A DNA stretch of 64,000 nucleotides from Gammaproteobacteria bacterium (GTDB lineage Bacteria; Pseudomonadota; Gammaproteobacteria; Eutrophobiales; Eutrophobiaceae). The stretch is taken from positions 310,001 to 374,000 of the forward strand of contig WLWS01000001.1 in the NCBI GenBank assembly GCA_012103475.1, in the 5' to 3' direction. Shown here piece after piece: positions 1-8,516 of this stretch (its first letter is position 1; the number at the start of each line of letters is the position of its first letter). The notes below the pieces were generated by a model that saw only the letters and a list, made by a program, of their open reading frames with translations, did not search any database and had not been told where the DNA came from. A program made the position numbers and the translations under genes.

Positions 1-110
1 ATCGCACCGCTTCTGTTCATTAGAAAGGCAATCGCGGCAATCAGGGTGATGGCAAGTACCACCGGTAATAATATAAATCCCCGTGGCTGTTTTAGCTGAC
101 CTCCACTCAC
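1..110 (-). CDS. MshP-like minor pilin/pilus biogenesis protein (partial)
   Basis: Only the first 36 codons are inside the window. A GTG start at 110 overlaps the TGA of the preceding pseudopilin in a GTGA arrangement, so translation is probably coupled. The visible N-terminus is a short basic stretch (QPRGF) followed by a hydrophobic segment (ILLPVVLAITLIAAIAFLM), as in PilX/MshP-type proteins. Its place directly after an MshO-like pseudopilin matches MSHA operon order (mshO then mshP). Function inferred from position and N-terminus only; the body of the protein lies outside the window. Confidence 0.6.
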   Translation of the reverse strand, partial: MSGGQLKQPRGFILLPVVLAITLIAAIAFLMNRSGA

Positions 111-1069
111 AGGCTACCACCCACTCGAATCCGGGTTGTTACACGGCTTGATTCACCATCTGCATTACTTAAGGTTAGAATCAGATCAACCAGAACCGCC
201 CGTGCGGAAGCCTGAAAGATGCGCTCGACACGAAATTCACTGACATTATCCGCAAGTGTGTATTCAGAGTAGTCATTGCCATCGACAGGATCTATATTCG
301 GAATGCGCTGAATAAGAGTACTGCCACTCTGATAAAACACCACCGCATCAAGCCAGTCTTCGTCGTTGCTACCATCTTCATCATCGTCATCAACATCGAT
401 CACACCTGCTTTATTGTCAGCACTATTATCATCCGACAAATCTTCATCAATTGCACCGTCGTTATCATCATCCAGCCCGTTGGCGATGTCTTCATCAAAA
501 TCGCCATCTTCGTCATCATCCTTGGAATTTAATCCGTTATCGATAATGCCATCACCATTGTCATCTATATTTACAATTCCAGAAGCTGAGTCATTACTAC
601 TATCATCTCCAGTGTCTTCGTCAATCAGTTCAGGTTCGTTGGAATCACGTGAATCATTGTTATTCAAATCAAGATAGTCTTTATCATTATTGCCATCGGC
701 CCAGCCATCGTTATTACGATCCAGATCAGAAGCCAGCGTCACTGCAAGAACGCCAGGATCACGAACTGACTCACTCCAGACCGTATTTGTATTTTCCGGC
801 AGAGGCAGTATCAGCCTCTCACTACGACTAACCGCCTTGACCATCTGCTGCATGGCAAATCTGGCCTGCTGCTGAAGATTATTATTACTATGTACAACTC
901 GTTCTGCCTTGAGTGCCGTCACTACCACACCACCTAGTCCCGCAATCAGCAAGGATGCGATGGTGACTGCCGCCGTCAGCTCAATGAGACTCATGCCCTG
1001 TTGCACCTGTGCACACAGTGACTGCCTGTTGAAGTTTTTTCTATAAGGCGCTGAGGCTTTCGAGCGCAT
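107..1069 (-). CDS. MshO/GspJ-like pseudopilin with a long Asp-rich insertion
   Basis: This 320-residue prepilin-type protein has a leader ending QQG, then M26, Glu at +5 (MSLIEL) and a hydrophobic helix to about residue 53, as required for prepilin peptidase processing and inner-membrane assembly. Residues about 115-239 are extraordinarily rich in Asp, Asn and Gly, with repeated loops of DxDxDG type such as DDDNDGAIDED and DDNGDGIID, resembling calcium-binding thrombospondin-3/EF-hand-like loops. A normal beta-rich pseudopilin tail follows (AVVFYQSGS onward). The ATG at 1069 has a GAAGGAAG ribosome site and overlaps the upstream pseudopilin by 29 bases. Likely a pilus tip or minor subunit; calcium binding is inferred from the repeats. 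Confidence 0.75.
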   Translation of the reverse strand: MRSKASAPYRKNFNRQSLCAQVQQGMSLIELTAAVTIASLLIAGLGGVVVTALKAERVVHSNNNLQQQARFAMQQMVKAVSRSERLILPLPENTNTVWSESVRDPGVLAVTLASDLDRNNDGWADGNNDKDYLDLNNNDSRDSNEPELIDEDTGDDSSNDSASGIVNIDDNGDGIIDNGLNSKDDDEDGDFDEDIANGLDDDNDGAIDEDLSDDNSADNKAGVIDVDDDDEDGSNDEDWLDAVVFYQSGSTLIQRIPNIDPVDGNDYSEYTLADNVSEFRVERIFQASARAVLVDLILTLSNADGESSRVTTRIRVGGSL

Positions 1070-1484
1070 GAGGGCTTCCTTCGATTTCCACCTTTATCCA
1101 TATCAAATCGGATTCAGTACCAGTAAAGGGATCGTTATCGGCATCACTGTTATCTGCATCATAAGCAGAAAGAAAGACCAGTCGGTTAAGCACACGTCCG
1201 TTGGAATAAGTGACACTGTCTGAATAAGAGCTGCTGACTGTCTCACTACCTGCTGCCGCAGCGGCACTTTGTAAGGCCGAAAAAGGCTCGGCCAGCACCT
1301 GCTCCATCAGCGCGTAGCTCTGATAGCGATCTTCTGCCAGTTGTTGTTGTATGCCGCTGGCCTGGATACCGGGTTGCAAGGCCTGCATCGCCGGTACCAG
1401 AGTAATCGCGACCAGGGCGCTGGCGACCAGAACCTCTGCGTAGGAAAATCCCTGCTCACACCTACTTTTGAATTTCACCATCAC
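1041..1484 (-). CDS. MshD/GspI-like pseudopilin
   Basis: This 147-residue protein has a short basic leader ending EQG, then F13 with Glu at +5 (FSYAE) and a 20-residue hydrophobic helix, the class III signal of type IV pilins. The rest is small and polar with an Asp-rich patch (DADNSDADNDPFTGTESD). It overlaps the upstream GspH-like gene by 4 bases and the downstream MshO-like gene by 29, so it is an integral member of the pilus operon. Position corresponds to mshD. It probably forms part of the minor pseudopilin complex. Assignment to I-type rather than V-type pseudopilin is by size and position only. Confidence 0.7.
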   Translation of the reverse strand: MMVKFKSRCEQGFSYAEVLVASALVAITLVPAMQALQPGIQASGIQQQLAEDRYQSYALMEQVLAEPFSALQSAAAAAGSETVSSSYSDSVTYSNGRVLNRLVFLSAYDADNSDADNDPFTGTESDLIWIKVEIEGSPHALESLSAL

Positions 1485-2011
1485 TGAATGCTTACCCGAC
1501 CGGTCATTGGTTCAACAACAACGACTCGTTGATCGTTACCCATAGTCAAAGTGATGGACGCGTTTTGCAACATGTAGTCAGTGCCCAGAACGCTGTATTT
1601 GGGGATTCCTTCCGCACTGAAACCCAGATAACTCGAACTGCTGAATGAACCTTCAAAGTTAAAACTGGCGCTGCTTAGATCCACACCTGCCATACGCGAG
1701 TCGTCATCGAGCGCGATATCATAGAGTTTTTTATCAACAGGATGACGGACATCGTAATTGGGCAGCAATCCCGGCTTACTATAAACCCGGACACGTTCAT
1801 TGATATTGCTGGTATTGATGCCGTGAGCTGTACCGGTTCGAATAGCTTCTGTGCGTGCAAATCTGGCGGCTGCCGCGATTTCGGCTGCTGCCAGATCCAG
1901 CTTTACTGGATTACCGGAAGAAAGTGGAGGGAGTGCAATTACTGCCAGTATGCCGATCGTGGCGACTACGATCATCATTTCGATCAGAGTGTATCCATTC
2001 AGTAAGCGCAT
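1481..2011 (-). CDS. GspH/FimT (MshC)-like pseudopilin
   Basis: This 176-residue prepilin has an unusually short leader (MRLLNG), then Y7 with Glu at +5 (YTLIE) and the helix MMIVVATIGILAVIALP. The region AAARFARTEAIRTGTAHGI is typical of GspH/FimT proteins, in which this segment follows the N-terminal helix. The C-terminus ends in a strand-rich GspH fold (MTGRVSIQ). It lies between the main pilin gene (59-base gap) and the MshD-like gene (4-base overlap). Likely a minor subunit that primes or caps the pilus. Confidence 0.75.
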   Translation of the reverse strand: MRLLNGYTLIEMMIVVATIGILAVIALPPLSSGNPVKLDLAAAEIAAAARFARTEAIRTGTAHGINTSNINERVRVYSKPGLLPNYDVRHPVDKKLYDIALDDDSRMAGVDLSSASFNFEGSFSSSSYLGFSAEGIPKYSVLGTDYMLQNASITLTMGNDQRVVVVEPMTGRVSIQ

Positions 2012-2070
2012 TAGTCATCACCTTTATCAATACACTCTGGCGTGCGTCCCTGCACTGTACTCTTATATCA

Positions 2071-2622
2071 CTACCTGTCGTCGTAAGAACTGTGATTGGC
2101 AATAAACTGACCCGTCTTGATGTCATACTTCCAACCGCCATTGGTCACCGATGAAGTCATCCCGAGGGCGCCCGTCGTCGATATAGCGACTGTTGACACA
2201 TCGGTAAAGGGATTTGATGGCATTGCGGCTTTTTTCATGTAAGGGCCGTATTTGAAAGTCGAATCAGCTTGAGTACAACCCTCACCTGCAATATTTGTAT
2301 ACAGACTCATCTGACTCAGGAAAGCCGCTTCAGTATTGATAGCGCCAGTACCCGTTGAACCACCGGGGCCAGCAGCACAGGCAGTACCAATCGCGGTCAC
2401 GGAACCGGGATAATGGCCATGCTGTTGATAGTACAATTCTATGGCTGAGCGGGTATTGGAAAGATTGGTATCCAGCGATGACATTTTCGCATCGTCTGTC
2501 GCAGAGCTGAACTGCGGTACCAGAATACCAGCCAGAATGGCTAGAATTACGACGACAATTAGCAATTCTATCAGCGTGAACCCAGTCTGATTGTGTGCTG
2601 ACACAGACTTACTTATATTCAT
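2071..2622 (-). CDS. Type IV pilin, GspG/MshA-like major subunit
   Basis: The mature sequence begins FTLIELLIVVVILAILAGIL after NQTG, a canonical type IV pilin helix with Glu at +5. The body contains two cysteines (TACAAG and EGCTQ) that could form a disulfide, and a GspG-like layout (YYQQHGHYPG, then NPFTD, then GGWKYD). Three in-frame ATGs are possible; I chose 2622 because an AGAGGAG site lies eight bases upstream (2628 is only two bases from it). It is the only classical pilin in the visible operon, so it is the best candidate for the major subunit, although MSHA loci usually carry both mshB and mshA here. Confidence 0.8.
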   Translation of the reverse strand: MNISKSVSAHNQTGFTLIELLIVVVILAILAGILVPQFSSATDDAKMSSLDTNLSNTRSAIELYYQQHGHYPGSVTAIGTACAAGPGGSTGTGAINTEAAFLSQMSLYTNIAGEGCTQADSTFKYGPYMKKAAMPSNPFTDVSTVAISTTGALGMTSSVTNGGWKYDIKTGQFIANHSSYDDR

Positions 2623-2630
2623 TTTCATGA

Positions 2631-2637
2631 CTCCTCT
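2631..2637 (-). promoter_or_regulatory. Strong ribosome binding site of the pilin gene
   Basis: On the minus strand the sequence reads AGAGGAG. Spacing is eight bases to the ATG at 2622 and two to the ATG at 2628, which favours the shorter leader. It is one of the strongest Shine-Dalgarno sites in the operon, fitting a highly expressed pilin. Confidence 0.6.
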
Positions 2638-2709
2638 TATAGCGATTTTTTTCATGTCTAGAGGGATTATCGGCCGTTTTTTCGGCTTCTTTAGAAAATG
2701 CTTGCCAGC

Positions 2710-3828
2710 CTAGTGAACCGAACGAGAGAGCTTGAAAATCGGCAATATCAGGGAGCTGACTATGAGTCCGACGACCACACCCATAATCAGTAACATGATC
2801 GGCTCTATCATTTTCGACAGATTGCCAAGCCGGCGGGACAAGTCGCGTTGATAGTAATCCGCTACCCTGGAAGACACCAGTGCCAGACGCCCGCTTTCTT
2901 CCCCGGTTTTTACCATCTGCTTGACCATATCAGGAATAAAATCGGTTTCACTAAAAGCTGCGGAGAAACTTCGTCCGTTTGTTACATTATGATTTACATC
3001 ATCAATAAAACGAATAAAATGCGTATTGCGCACCATGTCACGACAGGAGTTGATGGCATCCACCAGTGATACACCATTATTCAGGGACAGACCCACCATG
3101 CGCATAGTCTGAATCAGGTAAATCTGCATCAATAACTCGCCAAGCAGAGGAAAGCTGGAAACTATGTCATTCAATTTTCTCAGGCCTTCTTCCTTACTCA
3201 GCCACCAGCTAAGAAAACCGCCAGTGCCCACTAAAAGACTGAGCAATGCCCACCAGTAATTTCGCAATATGTCGCTCATCCACATCAGACTCAATGTGAT
3301 GAAGGGTAGCTGATCGTGAATACTGTCAAACAGTACCGTAAATTTCGGAAAAACGTAGGCAAGAATAAAAACAATCACCGCTCCGGCAAATACCACCAGA
3401 AAAGCCGGATAGGTAAAGGCTGAAGTCAGGGTATTCAGCAGATCCTCGCGCTTCTCTTCCATATCCATAATATGTTTGAGCACTTCGTCCATATAGCCAC
3501 CTTCTTCACTGGCGCTGACCAGAGTGACAAAGGTTGATGAAAAGATATCGGGATAGGACTGCAAGGCATGAGAAAAAGATTTACCTCCGGCGATTTGTTC
3601 ACAGATGTCTTCAATAACTGCTTTGAAAGTGGGGTTGCTTACCTGCAAAGCAATGATTTCAAGACTGCCAACCAGATTATTTCCGGTTTCAATTAACAAC
3701 GACAGCTGTTCCGTAAAAAATTTCCGATCGCGAGCGCTTACTTTGTTAAAGCCGAATTGATAAGACTTTTTTTCGGGCGCGACATTACTACTCGATGCAA
3801 CAAGCGGATTGTTTATATTCATCGCCAT
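2710..3828 (-). CDS. mshG: Type II/IV secretion inner-membrane platform protein (GspF/PilC/MshG family)
   Basis: This 372-residue protein is the polytopic platform that couples the assembly ATPase to pilin polymerisation. It shows the two T2SSF repeats: the first around residues 35-155 (FFTEQLSLLIETGNNL, then SEEGGYMDEVLKHI) and the second around 235-360 (TMRMVGLSLNNGVSLVDAI, then GEESGRLALVSSRVADYY). Hydrophobic segments lie near 140-165, 185-215 and at the C-terminus (IMLLIMGVVVGLIVSSLIL). It is slightly shorter than PilC but normal for MshG/GspF. It starts five bases after the ATPase gene and is followed by a 54-87 base gap before the pilin. Confidence 0.88.
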   Translation of the reverse strand: MAMNINNPLVASSSNVAPEKKSYQFGFNKVSARDRKFFTEQLSLLIETGNNLVGSLEIIALQVSNPTFKAVIEDICEQIAGGKSFSHALQSYPDIFSSTFVTLVSASEEGGYMDEVLKHIMDMEEKREDLLNTLTSAFTYPAFLVVFAGAVIVFILAYVFPKFTVLFDSIHDQLPFITLSLMWMSDILRNYWWALLSLLVGTGGFLSWWLSKEEGLRKLNDIVSSFPLLGELLMQIYLIQTMRMVGLSLNNGVSLVDAINSCRDMVRNTHFIRFIDDVNHNVTNGRSFSAAFSETDFIPDMVKQMVKTGEESGRLALVSSRVADYYQRDLSRRLGNLSKMIEPIMLLIMGVVVGLIVSSLILPIFKLSRSVH

Positions 3829-3833
3829 AGGTT

Positions 3834-5876
3834 TTAAGCAAACGCAGTAATGCGTTCTATCTCTTCTATGGTTGTCGACCCTTCTCTGACTCGTTCGATA
3901 CCGTCATCAAACAGAGTTCGCAATTGAGACTGTTCAATATACTCGGCAAGTTGATCGCGTGAAGGATTCATGATCATGAGCTTTTGTAGCTCAGCGTCCG
4001 GGCTGATAAGTTCATGTATACCAATTCGGCCCTTGTAACCTGAGTCATAACAATACGGACAGCCTCGACCTTTCGTCAGTCGCAGACGTTTATCTTCCTG
4101 CCAGCCAAACTGTTGCAGAATATCCGGCGTCGCAATAAAAGACGTCTTACATTCTGTACAAACTTTACGGATTAGTCTTTGCGCCACCACGCCTATCAAA
4201 GCGGATGAAAGCAGATAAGGTTTTATACCCATATCAAGCAGGCGGGTTATCGCACCGACGGCATCATTTGTGTGTAAGGTAGACAATACCAGATGGCCGG
4301 TGAGAGCCGCCTGAACAGCAATCTCAGCAGTCTCATGGTCGCGAATTTCGCCGACCATGACGGTGTCCGGATCCTGCCGGAGAACATGTCGTAACAGGCG
4401 TGCGAATGTTAAGCCGGTGCTCTCTTTTACCTGATTCTGATTAATAATATCAATCTGGTATTCAACCGGGTCTTCAATGGTGACAATACTTTTCTCGCTT
4501 GAATTGAGATAGTTAATAGCCGCGTACAGAGAGGTTGTCTTACCGCTGCCTGTCGGTCCGGTGACCAGAATCAGTCCATGACTCCTATGCAATAGTTCCT
4601 GAAACTCTTTTTTAACCACATCGGCGAGCCCGATTTTGTCAATATCAAGAATACTCTGATTTTTATCCAGTACCCGAAGTACTACTTTCTCACCGAATAT
4701 ACCGGGCAGCGAACTGAAACGTAGATCGACAACACGACCAGAGGTACTCACCTGAATCCGGCCGTCCTGTGGCAGACGACGTTCGGCGATATCGAGATTG
4801 GCCATTACTTTCAGTCTCGAGACCAAAGCCGGATGCATTTCGCTGGCCGGAGTCATGATTTCATAAAGGACACCATCGATGCGCAGGCGAACCCGGCTTT
4901 GCTGGCGACCCGGCTCTATATGCACATCGCTACCACCATCTCTGATCGCCCGTTGAATAATGGCATTGACGAGATTAACGACCGGGCTGCCCGCAGCAAG
5001 TTCATCAATCGCTTCGAGATCATCCTGAACAAGCTGATCGACTACTTCAAAGTCCTCATCAGGTCTGGTGTTGAACTCATCCAGGCTGGTATTCCCTGAA
5101 TACATGCTGTCGATACATTCTTCAATTTCGCGCGTTTGCACCAGTACCGGACGTACTGTGCAACGAGTGACTCTTTCGATTTCATCAAAACTGGGGATTG
5201 CCTGTGGATCACTGGTTGCCAGCATCAGTTCATTACCAAGTCTGAACAGGGGTAGTACTTTAAGACGTTGAGCCATGCTCTTTTCAATCAGACTGACGAG
5301 ATTCTGATCAAACAAGCCGTTTTTCAACATGACAAAAGGCAAGTGCAGCTGATGACTGAGCACCTCGAGCATATCGTTCTCACTGACCCAGCCACGGCTG
5401 ACCAGAATCTGTCCCATTCGACGACCGGTTTGAGATTGTAACTGCAGCGCCTGTTGCACCTTGTCTTCCGTGGTCAGACCCGCTTCGACAAGCATTTCTC
5501 CCAGCCTTCGTCTGGGCCCACTGTCACTACTGACACTGTGGAAATAGGCAACATTCTGCTCGTCGAGGGAGCTTATATTGAGCTTCGATAGCAAGCCGCT
5601 GATTCGAAATACATCCATATTCATACTACTGACATTCACAATACGAATACCACCGCCATTCCCATACAGACTCTCATGAGAACTCATCAACAGTTCAAGT
5701 GCTGCACTGCCGATGAAGCTTACGTTCTCAAAATCGATATCAATCCGGTTCTGGCGATTCTTGATACAGGCCTGAATCGACTCTTCCAGCTTGCTGACAT
5801 CAGAACTGCTAACAAGAGTCTCCGGTGGCAGCAGCTCGGCTATACTGCTACTGCGTTCTCTGAGGATCTGGGGCAT
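3834..5876 (-). CDS. mshE: STAS-MshEN-GspE fusion: pilus assembly ATPase (MshE-like)
   Basis: A 680-residue cytoplasmic AAA-type ATPase. Residues about 15-110 look like a STAS domain (IDIDFENVSFIGSAALELL, then GGIRIVNVSS and DVFRISGLLSKL). Two MshEN motifs follow at about 124 (RLGEMLVEAG) and 153 (RMGQILVSRG), each ending in LxxQ, the family signature for c-di-GMP binding. The C-terminal motor has Walker A GPTGSGKT at 440-447, Walker B around VMVGEIRD (506-513), the His box GHLVLSTLHTND and a four-cysteine zinc site (CTEC at 573, CPYC at 606). Typical MshE is about 570 residues; the extra length is the STAS domain. It follows the GGDEF/EAL gene by 26 bases and precedes mshG by 5. Confidence 0.85.
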   Translation of the reverse strand: MPQILRERSSSIAELLPPETLVSSSDVSKLEESIQACIKNRQNRIDIDFENVSFIGSAALELLMSSHESLYGNGGGIRIVNVSSMNMDVFRISGLLSKLNISSLDEQNVAYFHSVSSDSGPRRRLGEMLVEAGLTTEDKVQQALQLQSQTGRRMGQILVSRGWVSENDMLEVLSHQLHLPFVMLKNGLFDQNLVSLIEKSMAQRLKVLPLFRLGNELMLATSDPQAIPSFDEIERVTRCTVRPVLVQTREIEECIDSMYSGNTSLDEFNTRPDEDFEVVDQLVQDDLEAIDELAAGSPVVNLVNAIIQRAIRDGGSDVHIEPGRQQSRVRLRIDGVLYEIMTPASEMHPALVSRLKVMANLDIAERRLPQDGRIQVSTSGRVVDLRFSSLPGIFGEKVVLRVLDKNQSILDIDKIGLADVVKKEFQELLHRSHGLILVTGPTGSGKTTSLYAAINYLNSSEKSIVTIEDPVEYQIDIINQNQVKESTGLTFARLLRHVLRQDPDTVMVGEIRDHETAEIAVQAALTGHLVLSTLHTNDAVGAITRLLDMGIKPYLLSSALIGVVAQRLIRKVCTECKTSFIATPDILQQFGWQEDKRLRLTKGRGCPYCYDSGYKGRIGIHELISPDAELQKLMIMNPSRDQLAEYIEQSQLRTLFDDGIERVREGSTTIEEIERITAFA

Positions 5877-5902
5877 CGATAATTACCTGAAAAAGCCTTA
5901 AT

Positions 5903-8128
5903 CTATCCAGCGACTTGCACAGCAGTATCGGCTGTCAGTAGCTGGCTAAAAACCGATTCAAGCGGCTCTGGCTTATGTAAACCGTAACCCTGCAGGTAGT
6001 CGACACCGATGTTGCACAGGGTCTCCTGTATTTCTCCATTCTCTACGAATTCCGCTACAGTTTTCAAACCCATCACATGGCCGATGCTGTTTATGGACTC
6101 CACCATCGCTTTGTCTATATTTTGCTCATTGATATTCTTTACAAAACCACCATCTATCTTCAGGTAATCTATTGGCAGGTGTTTGAGGTAACCAAAGGAA
6201 CTCATACCACTGCCAAAGTCATCAAGTGCAAAACTACAACCGAGCCCTCTCATGATTTCGATGAAACTCAGCGCTTCGGACAGGTTTTCGATAGCTTCTG
6301 TTTCCGTTACTTCAAAACATATCTGCTCCGGTCTGACGTTACCCGCTGAGATTACTTTGGCCACATAAGTCTTAAAACGATCGTCCCCAATAGACTCTCC
6401 GGAAAGGTTAATCGAGAGAACTAAAGAATTATCGCCAGAACTCGCATTAAAATCCGCTAACATAGTGATTGATTTATCGACCACCCATTGATCCAGCTCT
6501 CTCATTAATTTGTATTTTTCTGCAGCAGGAATAAAAAGACCAGGTGGCACGATTCCACCCTTGTCATCAAGCATTCGAATCAACACTTCATAGTGATTGC
6601 ATTGTGATTCGTCACTGCTACCCGGAACGATGGCCTGCGCATAAAGCACGAATTTGTTCCTTTCAAGAGCCGTTCTAATATGATTTGCGCCGGCCATAAT
6701 ACTCAGACTTTTCTGCACATCCTTATCGGATTTATCGTAAACTCGGAACCGGTTACCACCCATCTTTTTCGCCACTGAACAGGCCATTTCAGCAGTCTTT
6801 ATCACTTCAGAAAAATTCTTTATCTCCTTACCGGCTTCGGCTATCCCTGTACTGAACTTGAGATTAAATACTTTATCTTTACTGAAAAACTGCATCTCGT
6901 TTATTTTTTCATGAAGAGAATTGCAAATTTTTTCTGCCTCATTGAGACCACAGTTTTCCAATAGAATGCTAAATTCATCGGCGTTGGTTCTTGCCAGAAT
7001 TGTGTTTTCAGCAAGCAGGGTTCTCAGAGCAGCGCTGAATTGCTGCAGCAACCTGTCTCCGGTTTCGTAGCCACTGGTATCATTGATTATTTTGAACTGA
7101 TCCAGATCAATATGAACAACACAGTAATTTGCTTCACCTGATTCCAGTTTATTCGATACATCACTGCCTATTGCTTCAAAACCTCTTCTGTTTAGCAATG
7201 CCGTTAATCTGTCACGTTTTCTTTTTAGCAGATTGGATACTTCAATTGCGAAAACGTCACATAGTTTTCGATCACTATTGGTGAAGTTGAGTTTATCCAT
7301 GGCATTGGAAAAAACCAGTATCCCGTATACTTCATCTTTTATATCGAGAATAGGAGAAGCGATAAATTTCACCGGTATTTTACTGTACTCTTCGGTCCAG
7401 TCTGTAACCTCATCCTGATTGATAACAAGGGTTTCACCGGACTCTTTTATCGACTGAAGAATTTCTGTCGAAAATTTTTCCAATAGTGTATTACTTTCTG
7501 CTATTTCCGAATGATCCTCAGGTTTGAATATGGTTATATTTTCTGCAGGAACAATAATTGCCGCCAGATCTACCGACAGATAATCAAGACAATTCTCAAT
7601 CAGGTTCAATAAGGCACTTTCTTCATTTTGCCTGTCGTCCTCATCGCCGCTATTCAACTCGTCGAGACCATAGAACACATTCAACTCTTCATAACGAATG
7701 GCCAGTTCGTGTGCCATACCATCCAGCATCAGATTATTGTTGTAGTCATCGCAAACAAATCTGGCAATGAGATGAAGCATCTTTGTCAGCTGTGGAATAG
7801 TCCGTGTTATCTGAGAATTACTTTTCTCCACTACGAGAAATGACAGCCAGAACTCTTTCTCGTCAGATCCGAGGTGGACACAAGTACGAAATAACAAACA
7901 TGTCTCTTTGAATACGAGGAGATCTACTTTGTCATCCACCCGGTCCCAGCATAATTCTGATGCATCAGGGCGATTCTTGTTATCCAGTTGCTCGTAAAGT
8001 GGCAATAAATGGGTCGCGGAACCGGCAGCGCAGGGAATTAGGTCTATACGACATTCAATACCGATCAGGGTACTTAGCAATAACGAATACTGTTCGAATC
8101 GATCTTTGTGGTAATAGCTAAAGCTCAT
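5903..8128 (-). CDS. GAF-GGDEF(degenerate)-EAL c-di-GMP phosphodiesterase
   Basis: 741 residues without obvious membrane segments. An N-terminal sensor region (to about 165) and a GAF-like domain (about 170-300) precede a GGDEF domain at 305-465 and an EAL domain at 480-725. The GGDEF signature is replaced by NADEF (382-386), so cyclase activity is doubtful. The EAL half keeps the expected catalytic elements: EVL at 514-516, FEVTE, LDDFGSG, YLKIDG, AEFVE and LQGYG, so phosphodiesterase activity is likely. Its ATG overlaps the receiver gene by four bases and it sits just upstream of the MshEN ATPase, implying local c-di-GMP control of pilus function. Confidence 0.85.
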   Translation of the reverse strand: MSFSYYHKDRFEQYSLLLSTLIGIECRIDLIPCAAGSATHLLPLYEQLDNKNRPDASELCWDRVDDKVDLLVFKETCLLFRTCVHLGSDEKEFWLSFLVVEKSNSQITRTIPQLTKMLHLIARFVCDDYNNNLMLDGMAHELAIRYEELNVFYGLDELNSGDEDDRQNEESALLNLIENCLDYLSVDLAAIIVPAENITIFKPEDHSEIAESNTLLEKFSTEILQSIKESGETLVINQDEVTDWTEEYSKIPVKFIASPILDIKDEVYGILVFSNAMDKLNFTNSDRKLCDVFAIEVSNLLKRKRDRLTALLNRRGFEAIGSDVSNKLESGEANYCVVHIDLDQFKIINDTSGYETGDRLLQQFSAALRTLLAENTILARTNADEFSILLENCGLNEAEKICNSLHEKINEMQFFSKDKVFNLKFSTGIAEAGKEIKNFSEVIKTAEMACSVAKKMGGNRFRVYDKSDKDVQKSLSIMAGANHIRTALERNKFVLYAQAIVPGSSDESQCNHYEVLIRMLDDKGGIVPPGLFIPAAEKYKLMRELDQWVVDKSITMLADFNASSGDNSLVLSINLSGESIGDDRFKTYVAKVISAGNVRPEQICFEVTETEAIENLSEALSFIEIMRGLGCSFALDDFGSGMSSFGYLKHLPIDYLKIDGGFVKNINEQNIDKAMVESINSIGHVMGLKTVAEFVENGEIQETLCNIGVDYLQGYGLHKPEPLESVFSQLLTADTAVQVAG

Positions 8129-8514
8129 GCCGGCACACTCACTTCTTCCATTTCCTCGAAGAGCTGTCTGAGATGATTAACCAGTTTCCGGGGACTAAGC
8201 GGTTTCTCAAGGAATTCGATACCCGAATTCTGTTCAGCCCATTCACGTAGCTGCGCATCAGTTCTCGACGTCATGATAATCAGATGCGGTGCCGAGTCCT
8301 TGTATTGAATAGCTATCTTTTCACACAACTCCTGCCCGGTCATTTTTGGCATCTGTATGTCAGTGATAACGATATCTGGCATCTGATTATTAATGCTGGC
8401 CATGGCCTGTTCACCATTGTGCGCTACGGCTACCTGATATCCGTTTTTATCAAGAAATATTTTCAGCACCTTGATGACATGCGGCTCGTCATCTACCAGT
8501 AATATTTTCTTCAT
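8125..8514 (-). CDS. Single-domain response regulator (CheY-like receiver)
   Basis: 129 residues consisting only of a receiver domain: acidic pair D8/D9, phospho-acceptor D52 in VITDIQMP, conserved Thr/Ser in IIMTSR and Lys in LEKPLS. It has no output domain, so it must signal through protein contact. It lies two bases downstream of the histidine kinase gene and overlaps the GGDEF/EAL gene by four, so kinase, receiver and phosphodiesterase are co-expressed. The likely path is kinase to receiver to phosphodiesterase or to the STAS part of the ATPase; the target is inferred. Confidence 0.88.
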   Translation of the reverse strand: MKKILLVDDEPHVIKVLKIFLDKNGYQVAVAHNGEQAMASINNQMPDIVITDIQMPKMTGQELCEKIAIQYKDSAPHLIIMTSRTDAQLREWAEQNSGIEFLEKPLSPRKLVNHLRQLFEEMEEVSVPA

Positions 8515-8516
8515 AA

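Noticed and set aside
366..677. Serine-rich plus-strand open frame of 103 codons
   Set aside because: It is the reverse complement of the Asp-rich repeats of the pseudopilin (GAT/GAC codons read as ATC/GTC-type and TCA codons), with no ribosome site; a shadow frame.
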